Shown here: positions 1 through 6,741 of the stretch, in pieces
How positions within the stretch are numbered: position 1 is the stretch's first letter
Layout: every line of letters starts with the position of its first letter
NCBI RefSeq assembly: GCF_937875145.1
Contig: NZ_CALNCS010000144.1
Location: 1 to 7,328, forward strand
Source: Alkalibaculum bacchi
Lineage (GTDB): Bacteria; Bacillota; Clostridia; Eubacteriales; Alkalibacteraceae
Direction of reading: 5' to 3'
Length of the DNA stretch: 7,328 nucleotides
Translations under genes and position numbers: made by a program
The notes under the pieces: model-generated
What the model saw: the letters and a program-made list of their open reading frames with translations, nothing else
Told to the model about the DNA's origin: nothing
Database searches by the model: none

Positions 1-2
1 CC

Positions 3-587
3 TTAAAAAATGTTAGTATATCCCTCTTTAAGGGCAATAAAAAGGTAAAAGAAGTTTTTGGCGAAATGCTCTTTACGCATTTTGGTCTTTCAGGTCCGGC
101 CGTATTATCTTTAAGCTCTATTATAAAAGAAGAAGGTTCATATACTGTTAGAATCAATTTAAAACCTGCTCTTGATGAAACAACCCTAGATAGTAGGATT
201 CTTAGAGATTTTGAAAAGTACGCTAATAAGAGTTTTAAAAATGCACTTGATGATTTGCTACCTAAAAAGATGATTCCGGTGATTATAGAACTAAGCGGCA
301 TCGATGAATACAAAAAAGTAAATCAAATAACAAAAGAAGAACGCAATAAAATCAGAGGAATTTTACAGAACTTAACCGTATCTATTAAGGGCAAAAGGCC
401 TATTAATGAAGGTATTATCACCTCAGGTGGAATAAAAGTAAAAGAAGTAAACCCTGCAACGATGGAGTCTAAAGTAGTCGAAGGGCTTTATATAGTTGGT
501 GAAGTATTAGATGTAGATGCTGTGACAGGAGGCTTTAATCTTCAAATTGCTTTTTCAACTGGGTATTTAGCAGGAATAAGCTGTTAA
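3..587 (+). CDS. BaiN/HI0933-family NAD(P)/FAD-dependent oxidoreductase, C-terminal part (5' end missing)
   Basis: The frame is open from the window edge, so the ATG at 66 is an internal Met and not the start. About 194 residues are present against roughly 400 in the family, so the N-terminal Rossmann FAD-binding half is absent. Family signatures are clear: GEMLFTHFGLSGP at residues 20-32 of the visible part; TSGGIKVKEVNP at about 140-151; and near the C-terminus GLYIVGEVLDVDAVTGGFNL (from about 161), the conserved flavin-contacting GE-LD-D...GG-N-Q block. Members are cytoplasmic flavoproteins annotated as aminoacetone oxidase-like or BaiN/RdsA-type. The substrate cannot be read from sequence. 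This gene commonly sits just upstream of cmk in Clostridia, which fits here. The stop is followed by a 136-bp gap, so it is probably not tightly coupled to the next gene. Confidence 0.93.
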   Translation, partial: LKNVSISLFKGNKKVKEVFGEMLFTHFGLSGPAVLSLSSIIKEEGSYTVRINLKPALDETTLDSRILRDFEKYANKSFKNALDDLLPKKMIPVIIELSGIDEYKKVNQITKEERNKIRGILQNLTVSIKGKRPINEGIITSGGIKVKEVNPATMESKVVEGLYIVGEVLDVDAVTGGFNLQIAFSTGYLAGISC

Positions 588-723
588 AGGAATGAAATAA
601 TGCTCAAATACATAAAATAGTAAAGATTGGTATCAATACGTAAGTAAAGGGCTTAATCCTTTTGCTGTTTGATAAGAATAGCTTACTTTTAATGTATCTA
701 ATGATTGTTAGGATTATATTGTA
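588..723 (+). other. AT-rich intergenic gap, possible promoter region
   Basis: This is 136 bp between the flavoprotein stop and the small membrane protein. It contains a weak 5-bp inverted repeat, AAAGG...CCTTT, around a GCTTAAT loop near 647-663, without a clear U-tract. There are also AT-rich -10-like words (TATATT at 715-720, TGTATCTAAT at 693-702). TTGATA at 669-674 could be a -35 paired with ATGTAT at 692-697 (17-bp spacing), but the match is poor. A six-codon frame at 600-620 is too short to call. A promoter for the next gene is plausible but not demonstrated. The mirror copy is 6606-6741. Confidence 0.3.
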
Positions 724-725
724 TT

Positions 726-729
726 GGAG
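726..729 (+). promoter_or_regulatory. Ribosome binding site deciding a TTG start
   Basis: GGAG lies 9 nt upstream of the TTG at 739 and overlaps the alternative TTG at 724. The TTG at 724 has only a weaker AGGA at 710-713, 10 nt upstream. The first start gives a protein beginning MKKSISLFEK, a typical lysine-rich lead into a membrane segment. There is no in-frame ATG nearby. The mirror copy is 6600-6603. Confidence 0.5.
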
Positions 730-738
730 TGTAGAATC

Positions 739-1182
739 TTGAAAAAATCTATTTCATTATTTGAGAAATTATTAGTTTCTGTAATTGTCTTTGCCTTTGG
801 AGCAGTAGTACTCGTTCAAATCTTTGTAAATAACGATGTATTAGAGACGGTTAAGTCCAATGAGACGGGTATACCTGTTAGTTTAGAGGAGAGCACAATC
901 TATATATCAAAAGGAAATCTTAGATTTAACTTTACAGGAGATAAAGGCGTTCAAATTTTTCTAAATGGAGAAAAAGTAAAGGAAGAGGACGAAAAGTCCC
1001 CTTTCGATCTAGAAGTAATAGATGGGGATGTAGTAGAAGTAAGAAACAACAATAGTGAAACCATCACCCTACACCTAATAGACGCAACAGATAACCTTAT
1101 TACACCTAAAATGGGAAGCAAGTACGAGTGTGAAAAAGGGATGACGTATTTGTTTAAGGTAGAAATTCAAGAGAAGAGCTGA
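739..1182 (+). CDS. Small single-pass membrane protein of unknown function
   Basis: I do not recognise a named family. From the preferred TTG start at 739 the protein has 147 residues; a TTG at 724 would add MECRI. A short basic start (KK) leads into one strongly hydrophobic segment at about residues 11-30 (LLVSVIVFAFGAVVLVQIFV). It is most likely an uncleaved signal anchor, as there is no convincing signal-peptidase site. The remaining ~115 residues are soluble, acidic and rich in alternating hydrophobic/polar stretches that suggest beta strands (for example GVQIFLNGEKVKEED and VIDGDVVEVRNN). With an N-in anchor this domain would lie outside the membrane. There are two cysteines in the 724 form and one (KYECEKG) near the C-terminus of the 739 form. 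It sits between the flavoprotein and cmk, with a terminator-like hairpin after its stop, so it may be its own transcript or end the upstream one. Confidence 0.75.
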   Translation: MKKSISLFEKLLVSVIVFAFGAVVLVQIFVNNDVLETVKSNETGIPVSLEESTIYISKGNLRFNFTGDKGVQIFLNGEKVKEEDEKSPFDLEVIDGDVVEVRNNNSETITLHLIDATDNLITPKMGSKYECEKGMTYLFKVEIQEKS

Positions 1183-1187
1183 TTTTT

Positions 1188-1215
1188 AAGGTGGTAAGGT
1201 GGTAAGGTGGTAAGG
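1188..1215 (+). repeat. Tandem 8-mer repeat, 3.5 copies of AAGGTGGT
   Basis: Three exact copies of AAGGTGGT (1188-1195, 1196-1203, 1204-1211) are followed by a half copy AAGG (1212-1215). The array starts 5 bases after the stop of the membrane protein. It is the first part of a larger short-repeat element that reaches the cmk ribosome binding site. The mirror copy is 6114-6141. Confidence 0.9.
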
Positions 1216-1252
1216 AAAACCACCCTCGCTTAAAGGCGAGACGGTTTTCCTT
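1212..1252 (+). terminator. Terminator-like hairpin downstream of the membrane protein gene
   Basis: A 10-bp perfect outer stem (AAGGAAAACC at 1212-1221 with GGTTTTCCTT at 1243-1252) is separated by a small internal loop from an inner stem. The inner stem is CTCGCT at 1225-1230 with GGCGAG at 1235-1240, one G-U pair, and a TAAA loop. The 3' side runs into TTTCAGCTTTCAGCTTTT, which is T-rich but interrupted. It is therefore an imperfect intrinsic terminator at best. It could separate the upstream genes from cmk or act as a leader hairpin. Confidence 0.5.
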
Positions 1253-1271
1253 TCAGCTTTCAGCTTTTCCC
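1251..1271 (+). repeat. Heptamer tandem repeat (TTTCAGC type)
   Basis: TTTCAGC occurs twice in a row (1251-1257, 1258-1264) and is followed by the degenerate unit TTTTCCC (1265-1271). The array begins at the foot of the hairpin. The mirror copy is 6058-6078. Confidence 0.7.
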
Positions 1272-1291
1272 GACCAAGGAGTCACTTTTAC

Positions 1292-1333
1292 TTAAAATTT
1301 GCACCTTGCAACGTAAAACTTAGAACTTGAACG
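1292..1333 (+). repeat. Degenerate heptamer array ending at the cmk ribosome binding site
   Basis: Reading in 7-base steps gives TTAAAAT, TTGCACC, TTGCAAC, GTAAAAC, TTAGAAC and TTGAACG, a drifting series around TTGNAAC. The last unit touches GGAGG (1333-1337), the ribosome binding site for cmk. The period is visible directly; that it descends from an expanded heptamer is inference. The mirror copy is 5996-6037. Confidence 0.6.
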
Positions 1334-1342
1334 GAGGATTAC

Positions 1343-1996
1343 ATGAAAAATATACATATTGCAATTGATGGGCCTGCTGGAGCAGGGAAGAGTACCATTG
1401 CTAAAAGATTAGCACAAGAAATCCATATTGATTATTTAGATACTGGAGCTATGTATCGAGCCCTAACCTATCATATTTTGCAGTTAAACGTGGATGTAGA
1501 AGATGAAGAGACAATCATAAAGGAAGCCGAAAAAATCGACATCGATTTTAATAATAATTGCGTTTACTTAAATGGAATAAACGTAGATATTGATATTCGC
1601 ACACAAAAAGTTAGCAATAATGTATCTGCAGTATCAAAATTTGCTAGAGTCCGTGAGCTTATGGTAGACAAGCAACGTGAAATCGCTAATGGTAAATCTG
1701 TTATAATGGATGGAAGAGATATTGGAACAGTTGTCCTACCTAAAGCAGAATACAAGTTTTATTTAGACGCGTCCATTGACATTCGAGCTCAAAGAAGATA
1801 CGAACAATTAGACCAAAATATGGATATAGAAGAATTAAAGCGAGATATCGCAAATAGAGACAAAATGGATCAGACGAGAGAAGTTTCTCCTTTAAAAAAG
1901 GCAGAAGACGCTATTGTTATTGACACTAGTAATATGACAATTGATGAAGTTCTTCAAACTATGAAATCCATCATAAATGAAGAGGAAGGTGAGTAG
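1343..1996 (+). CDS. cmk: Cytidylate kinase (CMP/dCMP kinase)
   Basis: A cytoplasmic nucleoside monophosphate kinase that transfers phosphate from ATP to CMP or dCMP, feeding CTP/dCTP pools. At 217 residues it has normal full length. Visible motifs: Walker A loop GPAGAGKST at 10-18; DTGAMYRA at 33-40; DGRDIGTVVLP at 123-133, the conserved CMP-binding stretch; RR at 151-152 before the lid; and RDKMDQTR at 172-179 with the family's R-D-x-x-D-x-x-R pattern, followed by SPLKKAEDAIVIDTS. The CMP-specific insert typical of this family is present between the first two motifs and DGRD. The ATG at 1343 is preceded by GGAGG at 1333-1337 with a 5-nt spacer, a strong site. Its stop codon abuts the plsC start, so it heads a translationally coupled operon. 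Confidence 0.97.
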   Translation: MKNIHIAIDGPAGAGKSTIAKRLAQEIHIDYLDTGAMYRALTYHILQLNVDVEDEETIIKEAEKIDIDFNNNCVYLNGINVDIDIRTQKVSNNVSAVSKFARVRELMVDKQREIANGKSVIMDGRDIGTVVLPKAEYKFYLDASIDIRAQRRYEQLDQNMDIEELKRDIANRDKMDQTREVSPLKKAEDAIVIDTSNMTIDEVLQTMKSIINEEEGE

Positions 1997-2581
1997 ATGG
2001 TTTATACATTTGTTCGATTTATCGTGAATGTTTGTATATCATGTATTTATAAGTTTGAAGTACAGCATAAAGAGAGAATTCCTCATTCAGGAGCGATAAT
2101 CATTTGCTCTAATCACATTCATTGGATAGACCCCATCGTTCTAGCCTGTAAAGGCACCAAGAGGACAGTACACTTTTTAGGTAAGGCAGAGCTATTTAAA
2201 AATAGAGCTTTTGCTTGGCTCTTAAAGCATCTTAATGTGATTTCCATCAAAAGAGGGCAAAGTGATATTGGTGCCATTAAAAATTCTCTGACAGTTCTAA
2301 AAGAAAACCATACACTTGGTATTTTTCCAGAAGGTACTAGAGTAAAAGAAGGGGAAGAAAAGAAGGCGGAGGCAGGACTGGCTATGTTAGCTATAAAGTC
2401 TAAAGCTTTAGTCATTCCTATCGGAATTTCTGCAAATTACAAAATAGGAAGCAAAGTTACTGTAAATATTGGAGAACCTATTTCCTTAGAGTCTTATTAT
2501 GGAAAAAAAGTGCCTAAAGAAAAGATGGAAGAAATCAGCGAAGACATCATGAATCAAGTACGAAAACTAGTAAGCAGATAA
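1997..2581 (+). CDS. plsC: 1-acyl-sn-glycerol-3-phosphate acyltransferase (PlsC family)
   Basis: It adds the second acyl chain to lysophosphatidic acid to make phosphatidic acid, at the inner face of the membrane. At 194 residues it is a short, complete PlsC of the type found beside cmk in Firmicutes. Motifs in order: SNHIHWID at 38-45, holding the catalytic H40-x4-D45; FLGKAELF at 60-67; FPEGTR at 110-115, the glycerol-phosphate-binding motif; and ALVIPIGIS at 137-145. A moderately hydrophobic N-terminus (FVRFIVNVCISCIY) may associate with the membrane. The ATG follows the cmk stop with no gap (TAGATG). Its ribosome binding site (AAGGTGA) lies within the end of cmk, which implies translational coupling. 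The exact acyl acceptor is assigned by family only. Confidence 0.94.
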   Translation: MVYTFVRFIVNVCISCIYKFEVQHKERIPHSGAIIICSNHIHWIDPIVLACKGTKRTVHFLGKAELFKNRAFAWLLKHLNVISIKRGQSDIGAIKNSLTVLKENHTLGIFPEGTRVKEGEEKKAEAGLAMLAIKSKALVIPIGISANYKIGSKVTVNIGEPISLESYYGKKVPKEKMEEISEDIMNQVRKLVSR

Positions 2582-2593
2582 GAGAGGGATACA

Positions 2594-3676
2594 ATGGAGA
2601 TCATACTAGCGAAAACAGCAGGGTACTGTTTTGGTGTAAATAGAGCATTAGATGCTGTAGACAAAGCCATAGAAGATGGACAAGTTCACCTCATCCATAC
2701 ATTAGGTCCTATTATACACAATCCTCAAGTCATCGAAAAACTTGAAGAAAGGGGTGTCAAGACAGTACAAGGATTAGATGAAATCGAAAAAGGAACAATA
2801 GTCATACGATCTCACGGTGTTGGAGAAAATGTGATTAAGGAAGCAGAAGAGAAAAGCCTAAATCTTATCAATGCCACTTGTCCATATGTAAAGAATATTC
2901 AGAAGAGAGTAAAAAAATATTATGATGAAGATTATCAAATTGTAATCATTGGAAATAAGGACCATCCTGAAGTCAAGGGTATTAATGGATGGTGTAATAA
3001 TAGCGGAATAATAGTAGATGATAAAAATAATGTGCCAAACGTAGCTAAATATGATAAAATATGCGTTGTAGCACAAACTACCATTACAAACGAATTATTT
3101 ATAGCGATAACAGAAAAGATGAAAGAACAACATAATAATGTAGCTATATTTAATACCATATGTAATGCAACAAAAGAGCGCCAAGAAGAGACGAGAAGAA
3201 TTGCACAGGATGTAGATTGCATGATCATCATTGGCGGGTATAATAGTTCTAATACGCAAAAATTAGTAAGTATCAGCAAAAAATATTGCAATAATACATT
3301 CCATATTGAGACGAAAAAAGATCTGGATATGGATAAAATAAAAAAATATGAAAAAGTAGGTATTTCTGCGGGGGCATCAACACCCCAATGGATTATCGAG
3401 GAGGTTATAAATTTTATGGAAAATCAAGAAAACAATATGGAAAACATGAACAGCACTTATGAGGACACCTTCAAAAGTTTTAGAAAGGGCAGCATTGTAG
3501 AGGGAAAAGTAATATCTGCATCAAAAGATGAAATTATCGTTAATGTAGGATATAAAACAGATGGAATCATCAAAAAATCTGAGTACACAAAAGATTCAGA
3601 TGTAGACTTAAGTACAATAGTAAATCCACAAGATAATATTGAAGCATTGGTATTAAATATCGGTACCGATATTTAA
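2594..3676 (+). CDS. ispH: 4-hydroxy-3-methylbut-2-enyl diphosphate reductase fused to S1 domain(s), cut at the palindrome centre
   Basis: IspH carries out the last MEP-pathway step, reducing HMBPP to IPP and DMAPP with a [4Fe-4S] cluster. The three cluster cysteines are C12 (GYCFGVNRA), C96 (NATCPYV) and C190 (NTICNAT). Substrate and catalytic residues are also present: H42 (HNPQV), H74 (RSHG), H124 and E126 (DHPE), T162/T163, SSN at 218-220, and ASTP at 261-264. The reductase ends near 275. A Glu/Asn-rich linker (276-295) leads into an S1 RNA-binding domain from about 296 (FRKGSIVEGKVISASKDEII). Such IspH-RpsA fusions are known in Clostridia and normally carry several S1 repeats. Genuine sequence ends at G357 (base 3664); TDI and the TAA come from the mirrored arm, so the real protein is much longer. 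A GAGAGGG site precedes the ATG, 12 bp after plsC. Confidence 0.93.
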   Translation: MEIILAKTAGYCFGVNRALDAVDKAIEDGQVHLIHTLGPIIHNPQVIEKLEERGVKTVQGLDEIEKGTIVIRSHGVGENVIKEAEEKSLNLINATCPYVKNIQKRVKKYYDEDYQIVIIGNKDHPEVKGINGWCNNSGIIVDDKNNVPNVAKYDKICVVAQTTITNELFIAITEKMKEQHNNVAIFNTICNATKERQEETRRIAQDVDCMIIIGGYNSSNTQKLVSISKKYCNNTFHIETKKDLDMDKIKKYEKVGISAGASTPQWIIEEVINFMENQENNMENMNSTYEDTFKSFRKGSIVEGKVISASKDEIIVNVGYKTDGIIKKSEYTKDSDVDLSTIVNPQDNIEALVLNIGTDI

Positions 3677-4735
3677 TACCAATGCTTCAATATTATCTTG
3701 TGGATTTACTATTGTACTTAAGTCTACATCTGAATCTTTTGTGTACTCAGATTTTTTGATGATTCCATCTGTTTTATATCCTACATTAACGATAATTTCA
3801 TCTTTTGATGCAGATATTACTTTTCCCTCTACAATGCTGCCCTTTCTAAAACTTTTGAAGGTGTCCTCATAAGTGCTGTTCATGTTTTCCATATTGTTTT
3901 CTTGATTTTCCATAAAATTTATAACCTCCTCGATAATCCATTGGGGTGTTGATGCCCCCGCAGAAATACCTACTTTTTCATATTTTTTTATTTTATCCAT
4001 ATCCAGATCTTTTTTCGTCTCAATATGGAATGTATTATTGCAATATTTTTTGCTGATACTTACTAATTTTTGCGTATTAGAACTATTATACCCGCCAATG
4101 ATGATCATGCAATCTACATCCTGTGCAATTCTTCTCGTCTCTTCTTGGCGCTCTTTTGTTGCATTACATATGGTATTAAATATAGCTACATTATTATGTT
4201 GTTCTTTCATCTTTTCTGTTATCGCTATAAATAATTCGTTTGTAATGGTAGTTTGTGCTACAACGCATATTTTATCATATTTAGCTACGTTTGGCACATT
4301 ATTTTTATCATCTACTATTATTCCGCTATTATTACACCATCCATTAATACCCTTGACTTCAGGATGGTCCTTATTTCCAATGATTACAATTTGATAATCT
4401 TCATCATAATATTTTTTTACTCTCTTCTGAATATTCTTTACATATGGACAAGTGGCATTGATAAGATTTAGGCTTTTCTCTTCTGCTTCCTTAATCACAT
4501 TTTCTCCAACACCGTGAGATCGTATGACTATTGTTCCTTTTTCGATTTCATCTAATCCTTGTACTGTCTTGACACCCCTTTCTTCAAGTTTTTCGATGAC
4601 TTGAGGATTGTGTATAATAGGACCTAATGTATGGATGAGGTGAACTTGTCCATCTTCTATGGCTTTGTCTACAGCATCTAATGCTCTATTTACACCAAAA
4701 CAGTACCCTGCTGTTTTCGCTAGTATGATCTCCAT
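3653..4735 (-). CDS. ispH: IspH-S1 fusion, mirror copy, cut at the palindrome centre
   Basis: This is the same 360-residue translation as the left-arm copy, including all three cluster cysteines and the partial S1 domain. It overlaps the left copy by 24 bases (3653-3676) across the axis. Each copy therefore supplies the other's false last three residues and stop codon. Two independent genes would not be expected to share an end this way, so I treat this as a duplicate of one locus and not a paralogue. Confidence 0.9.
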   Translation of the reverse strand: MEIILAKTAGYCFGVNRALDAVDKAIEDGQVHLIHTLGPIIHNPQVIEKLEERGVKTVQGLDEIEKGTIVIRSHGVGENVIKEAEEKSLNLINATCPYVKNIQKRVKKYYDEDYQIVIIGNKDHPEVKGINGWCNNSGIIVDDKNNVPNVAKYDKICVVAQTTITNELFIAITEKMKEQHNNVAIFNTICNATKERQEETRRIAQDVDCMIIIGGYNSSNTQKLVSISKKYCNNTFHIETKKDLDMDKIKKYEKVGISAGASTPQWIIEEVINFMENQENNMENMNSTYEDTFKSFRKGSIVEGKVISASKDEIIVNVGYKTDGIIKKSEYTKDSDVDLSTIVNPQDNIEALVLNIGTDI

Positions 4736-4747
4736 TGTATCCCTCTC

Positions 4748-5332
4748 TTATCTGCTTACTAGTTTTCGTACTTGATTCATGATGTCTTCGCTGATTTCTT
4801 CCATCTTTTCTTTAGGCACTTTTTTTCCATAATAAGACTCTAAGGAAATAGGTTCTCCAATATTTACAGTAACTTTGCTTCCTATTTTGTAATTTGCAGA
4901 AATTCCGATAGGAATGACTAAAGCTTTAGACTTTATAGCTAACATAGCCAGTCCTGCCTCCGCCTTCTTTTCTTCCCCTTCTTTTACTCTAGTACCTTCT
5001 GGAAAAATACCAAGTGTATGGTTTTCTTTTAGAACTGTCAGAGAATTTTTAATGGCACCAATATCACTTTGCCCTCTTTTGATGGAAATCACATTAAGAT
5101 GCTTTAAGAGCCAAGCAAAAGCTCTATTTTTAAATAGCTCTGCCTTACCTAAAAAGTGTACTGTCCTCTTGGTGCCTTTACAGGCTAGAACGATGGGGTC
5201 TATCCAATGAATGTGATTAGAGCAAATGATTATCGCTCCTGAATGAGGAATTCTCTCTTTATGCTGTACTTCAAACTTATAAATACATGATATACAAACA
5301 TTCACGATAAATCGAACAAATGTATAAACCAT
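4748..5332 (-). CDS. plsC: 1-acyl-sn-glycerol-3-phosphate acyltransferase, mirror copy
   Basis: The translation is identical to the left-arm plsC (194 residues, H40-x4-D45 and FPEGTR intact), with the same 12-bp gap to ispH and the same zero-gap junction with cmk. No silent differences were seen, which argues against an old duplication. Confidence 0.9.
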   Translation of the reverse strand: MVYTFVRFIVNVCISCIYKFEVQHKERIPHSGAIIICSNHIHWIDPIVLACKGTKRTVHFLGKAELFKNRAFAWLLKHLNVISIKRGQSDIGAIKNSLTVLKENHTLGIFPEGTRVKEGEEKKAEAGLAMLAIKSKALVIPIGISANYKIGSKVTVNIGEPISLESYYGKKVPKEKMEEISEDIMNQVRKLVSR

Positions 5333-5986
5333 CTACTCACCTTCCTCTTCATTTATGATGGATTTCATAGTTTGAAGAACTTCATCAATTGTCATATTAC
5401 TAGTGTCAATAACAATAGCGTCTTCTGCCTTTTTTAAAGGAGAAACTTCTCTCGTCTGATCCATTTTGTCTCTATTTGCGATATCTCGCTTTAATTCTTC
5501 TATATCCATATTTTGGTCTAATTGTTCGTATCTTCTTTGAGCTCGAATGTCAATGGACGCGTCTAAATAAAACTTGTATTCTGCTTTAGGTAGGACAACT
5601 GTTCCAATATCTCTTCCATCCATTATAACAGATTTACCATTAGCGATTTCACGTTGCTTGTCTACCATAAGCTCACGGACTCTAGCAAATTTTGATACTG
5701 CAGATACATTATTGCTAACTTTTTGTGTGCGAATATCAATATCTACGTTTATTCCATTTAAGTAAACGCAATTATTATTAAAATCGATGTCGATTTTTTC
5801 GGCTTCCTTTATGATTGTCTCTTCATCTTCTACATCCACGTTTAACTGCAAAATATGATAGGTTAGGGCTCGATACATAGCTCCAGTATCTAAATAATCA
5901 ATATGGATTTCTTGTGCTAATCTTTTAGCAATGGTACTCTTCCCTGCTCCAGCAGGCCCATCAATTGCAATATGTATATTTTTCAT
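5333..5986 (-). CDS. cmk: Cytidylate kinase, mirror copy
   Basis: The translation is identical to the left-arm cmk (217 residues, Walker A and DGRDIGT intact). It has the same GGAGG ribosome binding site (5992-5996 on this strand's mirror) and the same repeat-rich leader. It is a duplicate of one locus, probably created by the palindrome. Confidence 0.9.
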   Translation of the reverse strand: MKNIHIAIDGPAGAGKSTIAKRLAQEIHIDYLDTGAMYRALTYHILQLNVDVEDEETIIKEAEKIDIDFNNNCVYLNGINVDIDIRTQKVSNNVSAVSKFARVRELMVDKQREIANGKSVIMDGRDIGTVVLPKAEYKFYLDASIDIRAQRRYEQLDQNMDIEELKRDIANRDKMDQTREVSPLKKAEDAIVIDTSNMTIDEVLQTMKSIINEEEGE

Positions 5987-5995
5987 GTAATCCTC

Positions 5996-6141
5996 CGTTC
6001 AAGTTCTAAGTTTTACGTTGCAAGGTGCAAATTTTAAGTAAAAGTGACTCCTTGGTCGGGAAAAGCTGAAAGCTGAAAGGAAAACCGTCTCGCCTTTAAG
6101 CGAGGGTGGTTTTCCTTACCACCTTACCACCTTACCACCTT
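5996..6141 (-). repeat. Short-repeat intergenic element, mirror copy
   Basis: This is the mirror of 1188-1333: the 8-mer array at 6114-6141, the TTTCAGC-type heptamers at 6058-6078 and the degenerate heptamer array at 5996-6037. Tandem arrays usually drift in copy number, so identical unit counts in both arms support a single template read twice. Confidence 0.85.
6077..6117 (-). terminator. Terminator-like hairpin, mirror copy
   Basis: The same two-part stem as at 1212-1252, read on the minus strand, downstream of the mirrored membrane protein gene. It has the same interrupted T-tract and the same uncertainty about its role. Confidence 0.48.
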
Positions 6142-6146
6142 AAAAA

Positions 6147-6590
6147 TCAGCTCTTCTCTTGAATTTCTACCTTAAACAAATACGTCATCCCTTTTTCACA
6201 CTCGTACTTGCTTCCCATTTTAGGTGTAATAAGGTTATCTGTTGCGTCTATTAGGTGTAGGGTGATGGTTTCACTATTGTTGTTTCTTACTTCTACTACA
6301 TCCCCATCTATTACTTCTAGATCGAAAGGGGACTTTTCGTCCTCTTCCTTTACTTTTTCTCCATTTAGAAAAATTTGAACGCCTTTATCTCCTGTAAAGT
6401 TAAATCTAAGATTTCCTTTTGATATATAGATTGTGCTCTCCTCTAAACTAACAGGTATACCCGTCTCATTGGACTTAACCGTCTCTAATACATCGTTATT
6501 TACAAAGATTTGAACGAGTACTACTGCTCCAAAGGCAAAGACAATTACAGAAACTAATAATTTCTCAAATAATGAAATAGATTTTTTCAA
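6147..6590 (-). CDS. Small single-pass membrane protein of unknown function, mirror copy
   Basis: Identical to the left-arm copy, with the same choice of TTG starts (6590 preferred, 6605 alternative) and the same N-terminal hydrophobic anchor. It adds no independent evidence of function or conservation. Confidence 0.73.
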   Translation of the reverse strand: MKKSISLFEKLLVSVIVFAFGAVVLVQIFVNNDVLETVKSNETGIPVSLEESTIYISKGNLRFNFTGDKGVQIFLNGEKVKEEDEKSPFDLEVIDGDVVEVRNNNSETITLHLIDATDNLITPKMGSKYECEKGMTYLFKVEIQEKS

Positions 6591-6741
6591 GATTCTACAC
6601 TCCAATACAATATAATCCTAACAATCATTAGATACATTAAAAGTAAGCTATTCTTATCAAACAGCAAAAGGATTAAGCCCTTTACTTACGTATTGATACC
6701 AATCTTTACTATTTTATGTATTTGAGCATTATTTCATTCCT

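Noticed and set aside
600..620. Six-codon frame MLKYIK after the flavoprotein, with a GGA-like site upstream.
   Set aside because: Too short, with weak signals and nothing to suggest a leader peptide for the following gene.
1188..1333. CRISPR array in the repeat-rich gap.
   Set aside because: The units are 7-8 bases and contiguous with no spacers, and no cas genes are present.
2119..2415. Minus-strand 98-codon frame inside plsC (mirror 4914-5210), and a 63-codon frame inside cmk at 1564-1755 (mirror 5574-5765).
   Set aside because: Antisense shadows of clear genes, with no ribosome binding site or recognisable domain.
2935..3291. Minus-strand frame of 118 codons inside ispH (mirror 4038-4394 on +), and a 72-codon frame at 2858-3076 (mirror 4253-4471).
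   Set aside because: They lie wholly antisense to a well-supported ispH, look like low-complexity hydrophobic translations of AT-rich DNA, and match no family I recognise.
3653..3676. Centre palindrome (AATATCGGTACCGATATT) read as an operator or bidirectional terminator between convergent genes.
   Set aside because: It interrupts an S1 domain mid-coding on both sides, and its symmetry is simply part of the 7.3-kb palindrome.
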